Shown here one piece after another: positions 1 to 6,553 of a DNA stretch of 6,608 bases. Source of the DNA: Alphaproteobacteria bacterium. GTDB lineage: Bacteria > Pseudomonadota > Alphaproteobacteria > ATCC43930 > CGMCC-115725. Every line of letters starts with the position of its first letter. Position 1 is the stretch's first letter. Both the position numbers and the translations under genes were made by a program. The stretch is from assembly GCA_030037055.1 (NCBI GenBank), contig JASHRZ010000032.1, positions 1 to 6,608 on the forward strand. The letters run 5' to 3'. The notes beneath the pieces are model-generated. The model searched no databases and was not told the DNA's origin. It saw nothing but the letters and a program-made list of their open reading frames with translations.

Positions 1-1451
1 CAGATCCGCGACGGGTAGCGGACATAGCCGACGAGGTAGTTCGTCAGCATGAAGCCGATGCGATAGAGCGCGAGCTCCCGCGCACCGACATGGTCGTTGC
101 AGGTGAGCGGATTGAAGCGCGTGTAGTCGCTGTTGAGCGAGGTCAGCGCCAGGAAATAGTCGTCGCCGAGGGTGATGCGGCCGCTAGCGCGCAACTCCTC
201 GAATATCTCGGTGCCGGGATAAGGCGAGAAGATGTTGATCGTGACCTCGTCGGCGCCCTTCCAGGCGAGGTAAAGCCCATAGCGGATCGTCTCGAAGATG
301 TTGCGCCGCGTCTCATGGGGAAAGCCGATGATGAGATTGGTGCGGACGATGATGCCCTGGCGCTTGGCTTCGAGCACCGACTGGGTCAGCTTCTCGAGAT
401 CGATGCGCTTCTTGATCTTCACCAGCGTCTCGGGCGAGCCGCTCTCCGGCGCATAGACGAGATAATTGCAGTTCGTCCGCTTCAGCATGGACAGCGTCTC
501 GCCGTCCAGCGCCTCGCTGCGCGTGCCAGAGGGCAGCGACCAATGGAGATAGTCCAGCCCCTCGGCGATCAGCCTTTCGCAGAACTCGATCGTCCACCGC
601 CGCTTGGTGATCGCGGTGAGATCATAGAACTGCAGCGCGGTGATATCGTAGCGCTTCACATAGCTCTTGATCTCGCCAATGAGATCGTCGATGTCGCGCA
701 GGATGTAGCGCGTCGTCCACATCTGCGGGTTCGAGCAGAAGGTGCAGCGGTAGGGGCAGCCGCGCGAAGCGATGATCGGCATGTCGCGCGCCGTCTGCAC
801 GCCATAGGATTTGCCCGCCGCCCAGAATTTCTCCATGTAGCCGTCGGGCCAGACCGGCCAGGGCAGCGTGCTCACCTCGCGGATGCGCTCGCCCGGCACG
901 GCGACGAAATTGCCCGCGGCGTCGATATAGGCCGCGCCGGCGATGTCGGCAAAGCTGCGCCCCTGGCGATGGGCCTCGCAGATCTCGTAGAGCACGCGTT
1001 CGCCCTCGCCGCAGGCGCACACGTCGATCTCCGGGCAGTCACGCAGGCTGTACTCGGTGAGCGCGGTGATGTGCTCGCCGCCGGCGACGATCAGCGCCTT
1101 CGGGAAGTGGCGGCGAACACCCTTAATAAGCGTCCTTACCACCAGCCACTCTCCCGAAAACATGGTCGAGAAACCGATCACCTCGGCGTCGGCGGGGATG
1201 CGATCGATGACTTCCTCGAAGGTCAGGCCATGGCACTGATAGCCGGGGAACTCGGACAGCGGCCAGACGCGGTTCAGCGCCTCGGCGATCCCGTCGACGA
1301 CATGCGTGCGATAGCCCTTTGATTGCAGATAGCCGCTCAGATAGGCGAAGGCGACGCAGGGCGTCGCCTCGTTGTTGACCGCGCGGGTGGTCGACACGAT
1401 CGGCGCCCGTACGAGCGCTACCAACGGCTTATCGTCTACCATCGCGAGCAT
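1..1451 (-). CDS. B12-binding-domain radical SAM protein, C-terminus beyond window edge
   Basis: An uninterrupted frame of 483 codons runs off the left edge, so the protein is partial at its C-terminus. The N-terminal ~165 residues look like a cobalamin-binding-type Rossmann domain, with GGEH at 124-127 and GEGE at 148-151. The radical SAM core follows, with the cluster motif RGCPYRCTFC at 230-239 (Cys232, Cys236, Cys239), which should bind the [4Fe-4S] cluster that cleaves S-adenosylmethionine. Later landmarks are APESGS (334-339), IIGFPHET (374-381) and SPYPGTEIF (409-417), common in the BchE/HpnJ-like group. The classical DxHxxG cobalamin-ligand motif is not present. Two in-frame ATGs are possible, at 1451 and 1442; neither has a good Shine-Dalgarno site, and an in-frame TAA lies 13 codons above the first. 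It follows the amidotransferase gene by 57 bases with no visible terminator between. Members of this group methylate, cyclise or rearrange diverse substrates; the substrate here cannot be read from the sequence. The family call is firm, the reaction unknown. Confidence 0.93.
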   Translation of the reverse strand, partial: MLAMVDDKPLVALVRAPIVSTTRAVNNEATPCVAFAYLSGYLQSKGYRTHVVDGIAEALNRVWPLSEFPGYQCHGLTFEEVIDRIPADAEVIGFSTMFSGEWLVVRTLIKGVRRHFPKALIVAGGEHITALTEYSLRDCPEIDVCACGEGERVLYEICEAHRQGRSFADIAGAAYIDAAGNFVAVPGERIREVSTLPWPVWPDGYMEKFWAAGKSYGVQTARDMPIIASRGCPYRCTFCSNPQMWTTRYILRDIDDLIGEIKSYVKRYDITALQFYDLTAITKRRWTIEFCERLIAEGLDYLHWSLPSGTRSEALDGETLSMLKRTNCNYLVYAPESGSPETLVKIKKRIDLEKLTQSVLEAKRQGIIVRTNLIIGFPHETRRNIFETIRYGLYLAWKGADEVTINIFSPYPGTEIFEELRASGRITLGDDYFLALTSLNSDYTRFNPLTCNDHVGARELALYRIGFMLTNYLVGYVRYPSRI

Positions 1452-1508
1452 TGTGCAGAACGGCCTGGCAGCATAGTACCATCGTTACGCCGGCGGGGCC
1501 CGTGCATG

Positions 1509-3389
1509 TTAGTCGCGCCGCGCCGCAACGCAAAACAAAACATAGAGCGTCCACAGCTTCTTGGCGTGGTCCCGCCGGCCCCCCTCGTGGTCGGCGAGCA
1601 GCTTCTCGATCGCGGCCCGGTTGAACCAGTCCGCAACGGGGTTGGCGGGATCGAGCAGCCGCGCCCGCACCGGCTCGGCAAACGCGGTGCGCAACTGCTC
1701 GGCCAGCGGCAGGGCAAAGCCGTGCTTTGGGCGGTAGACGGCATCGGGCGGAACCAGCCGTACCGCCAGCTTCTTCAGCAAATACTTGCGGCGCAGCCCC
1801 TTGAGCTTCCATTGGCCCGGCAGCCCTATGGCGAATTCGGCTACCTCCCGGCCGAGGAACGGAGCGCGCACCTCGAGGCTGTTCATCATGGCCGCCCGAT
1901 CGGTCTTCACCAGGATGTCCTCGGGGAGATAGGTCTGCAGGAAGAGCTGCAGCAGCCGCTGCAGCCGGTCCTCGGGAAGACCGCGGCGGCCCAGCTCGCG
2001 GATCGGCGCATAGGTGGTCTCTGCCGGGCGCTCGGGCAGCGCATCGGTGCGCCACAGCGCCTGCTTCTCCTTGGTCGAGAAGGGCGCCATCCAGAGAAAC
2101 GACTGGAGATCCTCGGAGAGGCCGAACCCCTGGGTCAGCTGACCGAGGCGGAAGCACAGGTTCATGTATTCGCGCGAGGCCGGCGCCAGCGCCAGCCCGC
2201 GCCGGGCAATGGCGCCGATCGCCGCCGGCATGCGGCGCATGAGGGGCGCGGCGAGCTGCGCCTGAAAATTGGGATATCCGGCAAAGAGCTCGTCGGCGCC
2301 GTCCCCGCCCAGCGCCACCGTCATGCTTTGTCGCGCCGCGCGGCAGACGAGCCAGCTCGGCAGCAGCGAGCTATCGGCGAGCGGCTCGTCCAGTCGATGG
2401 CTCGCGGCCTCGAACGCGTCCATGAGGTCGCGGCGGGACAGCTCGACCACCTCGTGCCTGATTCCAAGATGGCACGCGACCTTGCGCGCATGCGGCGTCT
2501 CGTCAAAGGAGAACTGGGGCATGCGCACGGTGAAGGCGGTGATGTCCCAGGCATGGCGCGCGGCGAGCGCGGCGATCAGGCTGCTGTCGACACCACCCGA
2601 CAGGAACACGCCCACGGGCACGTCGGCAATGAGGCGTTCACGGACGGAGTCGTCGAGGAGCCGTTCGAGCTCGGCCAACGCGTCGGCCTCGCGACGAACC
2701 GCTTGCCGCCCGCCGCCGGAAGAGGGCTGCCAATAGGGCTCGACCGCGACCCTCCCCGCGGCGAAGGTCAGCATGTGGCCGGGCGGCAGCTTGCGAATGC
2801 CCTCGCGGCCCGAGCGATCCCCGGGCAGGTATTCGTAGGTGAGAAACTGATAGGCCGCCGCGCGGTCGATGCCGGCGCCGTGGAAGGCGGGGTGCCGGCA
2901 CAGCGCCGCCACCTCCGAGGCGAAGACGAGCTCGCCGCCGGCGAGCCCGTAGAACAGCGGCTTCTCGCCGAAGCGGTCACGCACCAGGGTGAGCGTGCCA
3001 CTGGCGCCGTCGCGGAAGGCGAAAGCGAACATGCCGTCGATCCGCTCCAGCGTTCGCCGCACGCCGGAGCGGTGCAGCATCTGGAACAGCACTTCCGTAT
3101 CGGAGCGGTCGCACAACGCTACGCCGGCATCGCGCAGCTCGGCGGCGAGCCGCCGATAGCCGTAGATCTCGCCGTTGAAGATCAGCGCGTCGCCGCTCGC
3201 GGGGTCGAGGCGCGGCTGCGCACCGCCGGCAAGATCGATGATCGCCAGCCGGCGATGGCCGAGGGCGAGGCGGGCGTCCACGAAGTGGCCTTCACCGTCG
3301 GGTCCGCGATGGGCGAGGGCATCCGTCATGCGGCGGAGGATCGCCGCCGCGTCGGCGCCCGGACCGGTGAAGCCCGCGAGGCCGCACAT
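1509..3389 (-). CDS. asnB: Asparagine synthase (glutamine-hydrolysing) family amidotransferase
   Basis: This 626-residue protein has the two-domain AsnB layout. The N-terminal class II glutaminase domain (about 2-215) begins MCGLAGF; Cys2 is the nucleophile once Met1 is removed, which fixes the start. It also shows RRLAIIDL (46-53), NGEIY (72-76), SDTE (97-100) and RDRFGEKPLFY (137-147). The synthetase domain (about 240-620) has the ATP-pyrophosphatase loop LSGGVDSS (263-270), GGDGADELFAGY (361-372) and TDRAAMMNSLEVRAPFL (496-512). All key residues look intact, so it should hydrolyse glutamine, channel ammonia and amidate an adenylated carboxylate. Length is normal for the long bacterial AsnB group. 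AsnB paralogues in polysaccharide or secondary-metabolite loci often amidate something other than aspartate, and its place between a GT2 and a radical SAM gene suggests that role here (inference). Only 3 bases separate it from the upstream GT2 stop, so translational coupling is likely; its own Shine-Dalgarno site is weak. The gene symbol denotes the family and does not assert a role in asparagine biosynthesis. Confidence 0.95.
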   Translation of the reverse strand: MCGLAGFTGPGADAAAILRRMTDALAHRGPDGEGHFVDARLALGHRRLAIIDLAGGAQPRLDPASGDALIFNGEIYGYRRLAAELRDAGVALCDRSDTEVLFQMLHRSGVRRTLERIDGMFAFAFRDGASGTLTLVRDRFGEKPLFYGLAGGELVFASEVAALCRHPAFHGAGIDRAAAYQFLTYEYLPGDRSGREGIRKLPPGHMLTFAAGRVAVEPYWQPSSGGGRQAVRREADALAELERLLDDSVRERLIADVPVGVFLSGGVDSSLIAALAARHAWDITAFTVRMPQFSFDETPHARKVACHLGIRHEVVELSRRDLMDAFEAASHRLDEPLADSSLLPSWLVCRAARQSMTVALGGDGADELFAGYPNFQAQLAAPLMRRMPAAIGAIARRGLALAPASREYMNLCFRLGQLTQGFGLSEDLQSFLWMAPFSTKEKQALWRTDALPERPAETTYAPIRELGRRGLPEDRLQRLLQLFLQTYLPEDILVKTDRAAMMNSLEVRAPFLGREVAEFAIGLPGQWKLKGLRRKYLLKKLAVRLVPPDAVYRPKHGFALPLAEQLRTAFAEPVRARLLDPANPVADWFNRAAIEKLLADHEGGRRDHAKKLWTLYVLFCVAARRD

Positions 3390-3392
3390 ACG

Positions 3393-4379
3393 CTACCAGC
3401 GCTTCGCGCCGGCGGCCTGCTTGCAGCGCTCCGCGGTCACGATGTTGACGGTCGATCGCACCTTGTAGGGCGGCTTGTCCTGCGACTCGTAGTAGGTGCG
3501 CACCTGAACCTCGGCCATGACGCCGAGGAGCAGGAACAGAATGCCCGAGAGCCCCGTGGTCGCCGCCAGCAGCGGCAGAGGCGTCTGGATCAAGGAGATG
3601 TCGGCGAAGAATTTCAGCCAGAGGGCCAGCGCGAAGATCGCCACCGCCAGGCCGCCGAACGCCAGGCCGAACCTGCCGAAGAACTGCATCGGCCGGTCGA
3701 AGGCGCGATCGATGAAATAGAGGATGAGCAGGTCGAGCGTGACGCGCACGATGCGGCCCAGACCGTATTTCGAGCGGCCGAAGCGGCGCGGATGATGGGT
3801 GACGACGAGCTCGGTGACGCGCGCTCCTTCCCAGGCGGCGTATACGGGAATGAAACGGTGCATCTCGCCGTAGAGCCGAACTTCCTCGATGACGGCGCGG
3901 CGATAGGCCTTGAGGGTGCAGCCATAGTCGTGCAGCTTGACGCCCATGATGGTCGAGATCAGCCAGTTCGCCACCACGGACGGCAGACGCCGCGTCACCA
4001 CGGTATCCTCGCGCTCCTTGCGCCAGCCCGACACGACGTCGTAGCCCTCGGCCAGCTTGGCGAGGAGCCGGGGTATGTCGCGCGGGTCGTTCTGCCCGTC
4101 GCTGTCCATCGGGATGATGATGTCGCCGGAACTGTAGCTGATCGCTGCCATGAGCGCCGCGGTCTGGCCGTAGTTGCGCCGCAGGTGTACGACGCGGACC
4201 CGCGGATCCGCCCCGGCGAGCCGGTCGAGCCGCGCCGCCGAGCCATCGCTCGAGCCGTCGTTGACGAAGATGATCTCCGCCGACTGAGAGAGCTCATCCA
4301 GCACCCGCTTCAGCAAATCGTAGAGCGGCCCGAGGTTCTCCTCCTCGTTGAAGACGGGAATGACGATCGACAGATCCAT
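3393..4379 (-). CDS. DPM1/GtrB-like family 2 glycosyltransferase with two C-terminal membrane helices
   Basis: From the chosen start the protein has 328 residues. It opens MDLSIVIPVFNEEENL, the usual GT2 (GT-A fold) N-terminus. VNDGSSDGS (39-47) binds the nucleotide, and MDSDGQNDP (91-99) holds the DxD metal-binding pair Asp92/Asp94. DYGCTLKAYRR (151-161) and RFGRSKYGLGRI (199-210) are typical of the polyprenyl-phosphate hexosyltransferase group (GtrB, ArnC, DPM1). Two hydrophobic helices follow at about 233-256 and 266-290, then a basic tail with KPPYKVRS (302-309). The likely reaction is transfer of a sugar from a nucleotide donor to polyprenyl phosphate on the cytoplasmic face. The open frame reaches back to 4505, but the extra 42 residues are Arg/Ala-rich and overlap the upstream gene. 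The ATG at 4379 has GGAG six bases before it and begins the family's conserved sequence. It lies 23 bases after the polytopic membrane protein gene. The sugar cannot be read from the sequence. Confidence 0.94.
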   Translation of the reverse strand: MDLSIVIPVFNEEENLGPLYDLLKRVLDELSQSAEIIFVNDGSSDGSAARLDRLAGADPRVRVVHLRRNYGQTAALMAAISYSSGDIIIPMDSDGQNDPRDIPRLLAKLAEGYDVVSGWRKEREDTVVTRRLPSVVANWLISTIMGVKLHDYGCTLKAYRRAVIEEVRLYGEMHRFIPVYAAWEGARVTELVVTHHPRRFGRSKYGLGRIVRVTLDLLILYFIDRAFDRPMQFFGRFGLAFGGLAVAIFALALWLKFFADISLIQTPLPLLAATTGLSGILFLLLGVMAEVQVRTYYESQDKPPYKVRSTVNIVTAERCKQAAGAKRW

Positions 4380-4385
4380 GGCGCG

Positions 4386-4389
4386 CTCC
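4386..4389 (-). promoter_or_regulatory. Shine-Dalgarno site of the GT2 gene
   Basis: GGAG on the minus strand lies six bases before the ATG at 4379. This decides the start against the longer frame opening at 4505. It sits in the 23-base gap after the TGA of the upstream membrane-protein gene, which fits an operon with separate initiation at this gene. Confidence 0.7.
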
Positions 4390-4402
4390 GCAGCGATTGC
4401 CG

Positions 4403-5992
4403 TCAGCTGGCCGGAGCGCGCAACCGCGCAACAGACGCCGTCGTCAGCAAGGCGCGCGCTCCCACGATCGCCGCCTCGGCGGCCAGCCCCAGTCCGAAGA
4501 GGCAATAGAGGAACAGATCAGCACTGGTATGCGGCATCGCCCAGACGGCAATATAGGGGGGTATCGTGAAGGCGGCAAAGAGCGTGGTCGCCGCGGCAAG
4601 CTCGCGGTGCCTTCCCAGTCGCGCGAGCGGCGATGGCCAGAGGCTGAACAGCAGCAGGTTTCCGAGGCTCAGCACCAGCAGCACGGCCATCCCAGGAGCC
4701 GCGCCGTCCACCTGAAAGTCCGCGGTCGTCCAGATCGACCAGACGATGTAGCGCGGCTTGATCAGCAGGAACGTCTCCAGCATCTGCCGCGGATAAAGCC
4801 GGAAAATGTTGAAGAAGGCCTCGCGCAGCGCCGCGTCGTACTCGCGTCCATAGGTCAGAGTGACGACGACATCGACCGGTATGTGACGCGCCTTGGCGTA
4901 GGTCCACAGAATGCAATGGCCGTTGCGATCCTCGGGCCCCTTGACCAATCCCTGCGGGATCTTGTCGGTGCAGTCGTAGATCGAACGCAGGTTGCCGAAC
5001 GGCCATTCGGGACTGAGCCCGATGCTGACGAAGATGCGATGCCAGACCGTCTCGGTGAAGCGCCCGTCCTTCAGGTAGGTCTTCGACGCGGACAGCATCA
5101 AGACGCCGACGAAGAGCGCCCCCACCAGCGCGATGCAGGCTGCCTTGCCGAGGATGCGCTTGCCGGCACCGGCCTCGCCGCGGCGCCGCCACGCCGTCAG
5201 GATGCAGCCGGTAGCAATGGCGCCAACCGCCATCTCGGCGCTGTTGCGGACCAGGATCGCGATCAGTAGCACGATCACCTGGGCCGCCAAGCCCAGCATC
5301 GGCCATCCGAACCTGCGGTAAGCGAGGGGTCGCCGGTCAACGCATTCCAGCAGCAGATGGAAGGCGGGGAGGATCGCCAGCAGAGAGAAATAGCGGATGC
5401 CGCCGACCGAGATATTGTGCGCGTAGAAGGAATTCCACACGAGCGGCGTGAACAGCATGATGGTCAGCGACGTAAAGTACAAGATGACCACCACGATTCG
5501 CTGGTCGGGGAAGCGCCAGAGGAACGCCAGCGCCGAGATGCCCATCAGCCATAGCATGGCGAGCACCATGGACGAGGTATGAAGCCCGAACAGCCGCATG
5601 CCCGCCGTCGCAACCGCGATGTAGCCGATGCCATTGCCGTCAGCCGTCGAGCCGCGCAGCGCTCCGGGCGGCTGCTGCGGCATCGTCGCCAGCGTCTGTT
5701 CAAGCGGCGTCGCGAAATCGAGCAGCCGGTCCAGCACGCCCGAGTACACCGTGCCGAACCTGGCGCTATAGACCACGTTCGACACTGCAGCGCCTATACT
5801 GGACCGCTCCTGCATGAAGTCGTTGCGCTGCTCGCGGTGGACGGTGAGCGCCGCAACGGCATAGATGAGAAACGACGCCAAGACCATCGCGAGAGACATC
5901 CAGCTCTTCACGCGCTCAGGGCGAGAGCGGGCAGGCCAGACATCGGTAGGTTGGTCGACGCGAACAGCACCCTGCGCTTCAACGTGTTTCAT
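4403..5992 (-). CDS. Polytopic inner-membrane protein of unassigned family, possible GT-C-like glycan enzyme
   Basis: This 529-residue protein has a polar, probably cytoplasmic N-terminus (1-30) and about ten hydrophobic segments: roughly 32-50, 137-160, 164-183, 199-217, 230-248, 252-266, 281-300, 434-452, 465-485 and 490-512. Two long polar loops stand out. One (51-136) ends in GNGIGYIAVATAGMRLFG (119-136). The other (301-433) contains WHRIFVSIGLSPEWPFGNL (317-335) and a cysteine pair (341, 360) that could form a disulfide if extracytoplasmic. The layout of TM1, a long loop, then many helices recalls GT-C glycosyltransferases that use polyprenyl-phosphate sugars. The WHxxFVSIGL segment resembles, from memory, hypothetical membrane proteins of alphaproteobacterial glycan loci. 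I do not see the acidic DD/DE motif expected in the first GT-C loop, so enzymatic function is unproven; flippase or polymerase roles are alternatives. The start at 5992 has AGG eight bases upstream; Met32 would remove the polar N-terminus. It is first in the minus-strand group, directly before the GT2 gene. Confidence 0.85.
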   Translation of the reverse strand: MKHVEAQGAVRVDQPTDVWPARSRPERVKSWMSLAMVLASFLIYAVAALTVHREQRNDFMQERSSIGAAVSNVVYSARFGTVYSGVLDRLLDFATPLEQTLATMPQQPPGALRGSTADGNGIGYIAVATAGMRLFGLHTSSMVLAMLWLMGISALAFLWRFPDQRIVVVILYFTSLTIMLFTPLVWNSFYAHNISVGGIRYFSLLAILPAFHLLLECVDRRPLAYRRFGWPMLGLAAQVIVLLIAILVRNSAEMAVGAIATGCILTAWRRRGEAGAGKRILGKAACIALVGALFVGVLMLSASKTYLKDGRFTETVWHRIFVSIGLSPEWPFGNLRSIYDCTDKIPQGLVKGPEDRNGHCILWTYAKARHIPVDVVVTLTYGREYDAALREAFFNIFRLYPRQMLETFLLIKPRYIVWSIWTTADFQVDGAAPGMAVLLVLSLGNLLLFSLWPSPLARLGRHRELAAATTLFAAFTIPPYIAVWAMPHTSADLFLYCLFGLGLAAEAAIVGARALLTTASVARLRAPAS

Positions 5993-6109
5993 GCACCACG
6001 CCTAGAGTTTCTCGTTGCTTCCAACTGTCTGCCGCGCCGACTGCACCTCAGCGCACCGCGGCTGCCGTGAGCGTGGCGAGCCCCGCCGCGCGTTGCCCTC
6101 GCGGCGCCG

Positions 6110-6125
6110 GCTGCCGGCCGGCAGC
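6110..6125. repeat. 16-bp perfect palindrome
   Basis: GCTGCCGGCCGGCAGC reads the same on both strands. It sits immediately upstream of the plus-strand transketolase fragment. No T-run follows on either side, so it does not look like an intrinsic terminator. It may be chance in GC-rich DNA, a regulator site or a rearrangement junction. Confidence 0.6.
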
Positions 6126-6176
6126 TTCATCAATGTCGGCGTCGCCGAGCAGGGCATGATCGGGATCTGTGCGGGT
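6126..6176 (+). pseudogene. Transketolase C-terminal-half fragment (plus strand)
   Basis: The plus strand encodes FINVGVAEQGMIGICAG, a close match to the conserved (R)F(I/F)NVGIAEQNMVGVAAG segment of the transketolase pyrimidine-binding domain. The Glu of AEQ is the conserved glutamate that activates thiamine diphosphate. The open frame around it (6015-6275) is only 86 codons and shows nothing family-like on either side except perhaps the preceding RLPAG, so this is a relic and not a working gene. In an intact transketolase this block is followed some 50-60 residues later by the GxTHHxxEDIA block; here that block lies 15 bases away on the opposite strand. The family call comes from motif recognition alone. 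Confidence 0.7.
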
Positions 6177-6191
6177 CGATCGTCGCACCCT

Positions 6192-6251
6192 CTGCATGTT
6201 CGGGATGACGCCGGCGACGGCCACGTCCTCCATGGTGTGATGCGTCCCGCC
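6192..6251 (-). pseudogene. Transketolase C-terminal-half fragment (minus strand)
   Basis: The minus strand encodes GGTHHTMEDVAVAGVIPNM followed by Gln. This matches the transketolase/DXS-type block G(P/G)THHxxEDIAxMRxIPNM that follows the FINVGIAEQ block in intact proteins. The frame is open upstream to about 6374 and downstream to 6048, but after IPNMQ the sequence loses any family likeness (an intact protein would continue roughly VxxPxDxxE). With the plus-strand fragment at 6126-6176 it shows that a transketolase gene was broken and partly inverted here. Confidence 0.7.
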
Positions 6252-6281
6252 CAGCGTCGAGTGCCATCTTGGTGATGACCG

Positions 6282-6362
6282 ATCACCCAGGATGCAGTAC
6301 ATGGGGCTCCTCTTGGCTGCGCCGTTGCTAACTTGCACCAAGGTGTGTCCAATTTCCAGCCC
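6282..6362 (-). pseudogene. Possible transketolase N-terminal-half relic
   Basis: In the same minus-strand frame as the GGTHH fragment and just upstream of it, two short pieces read GLEIGHTLVQVSNGAAK and MYCILGD. They loosely resemble the thiamine-diphosphate-binding half of transketolases, where a Gly-rich GxxLGxGLSxAxGxALAxK stretch is followed by VYxLLGDGE. The glycine after GD is replaced by Arg, and the intervening residues are missing. An in-frame TAA lies just upstream. This is suggestive only; a chance match in a GC-rich open frame is possible. Confidence 0.3.
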
Positions 6363-6400
6363 AGACGCTTGATTTTATCGCAACGACCGGTTGGAATACC

Positions 6401-6404
6401 CTAA
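6401..6404. repeat. Left CTAA target-site duplication
   Basis: CTAA abuts the left inverted repeat and is repeated exactly at 6554-6557 beyond the right inverted repeat. It fits the YTAR target reported for IS5-group elements. Confidence 0.6.
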
Positions 6405-6422
6405 CAGGTTGCTGAAAAACTC
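6405..6422 (+). repeat. Left terminal inverted repeat
   Basis: CAGGTTGCTGAAAAACTC pairs with the right terminal repeat at 6536-6553, differing at three positions (5, 9 and 18). Confidence 0.7.
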
Positions 6423-6535
6423 AAAAGGGCGTGCCCGATGCGCAATATTCGAATCCCAAGAGAGGCCCGGTTGCTTCTTTCGTGCGCCGTTGATCGCGAT
6501 TTCGAATCCATGTTACGCATCGAGAGCCTTCCAAA

Positions 6536-6553
6536 AAGTTTTTCGGCAGCCTG
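6536..6553 (-). repeat. Right terminal inverted repeat
   Basis: On the minus strand this reads CAGGCTGCCGAAAAACTT, matching 15 of 18 bases of the left end. The copy is followed directly by CTAA. Confidence 0.7.

Larger units (their letters stand above)
6405..6553. mobile_element. 149-bp MITE-like element or internally deleted IS
   Basis: The ends are 18-bp imperfect inverted repeats. The left end begins CAGGTTGCTGAAAAACTC and the right end, read inwards, CAGGCTGCCGAAAAACTT, with 15 of 18 matching. Beyond the ends the arms share CGATGCG at exactly the same offset (bases 32-38 from each end: 6436-6442 and 6516-6522) and an ATTCGAA-like word further in. A perfect CTAA direct repeat flanks the element. 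The interior is far too short for a transposase and has no meaningful frame, so movement would need a transposase in trans. Ends of the TTGCTGAAAAAC type are familiar from IS5/IS1182-type elements in proteobacteria; the 4-bp YTAR-like duplication favours IS5-like. The family assignment is from memory. It could be a true MITE or the residue of an internal IS deletion. Confidence 0.7.

Noticed and set aside
90..1322. A 410-codon open frame on the plus strand
   Set aside because: It is antisense to the radical SAM gene, whose cluster motif and domain order are clear; the plus-strand product has no recognisable motif.
1452..1508. Terminator or promoter between the amidotransferase and radical SAM genes
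   Set aside because: The 57-base gap has no stem followed by a T-run and no clear -35/-10 pair, so read-through is the simpler view.
4380..4505. N-terminal extension of the GT2 by 42 residues
   Set aside because: The extension overlaps the end of the membrane-protein gene, has no family likeness, and the ATG at 4379 has a good GGAG site and starts the conserved GT2 sequence.
1323..4508. A 1061-codon open frame on the plus strand
   Set aside because: It lies antisense to the amidotransferase and GT2 genes, is full of Arg/Gly/Ala/Gln without family motifs, and reflects the scarcity of stop codons in GC-rich DNA opposite real genes.
4397..5269. A 290-codon plus-strand frame opposite the membrane-protein gene
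   Set aside because: The minus-strand frame encodes regular hydrophobic helices with proper codon bias; the plus frame is low-complexity and charge-rich.
5999..6025. TTGGAA / TAGGCG as a promoter for the operon
   Set aside because: The spacer is only about 14 bases and both hexamers are poor matches, so it is not supportable as a sigma-70 promoter.
6129..6173. LLGDADID on the minus strand, resembling the GDADL segment of transketolases
   Set aside because: It is the antisense reading of the FINVGVAEQ block, which is much the stronger match, so the likeness is probably accidental.
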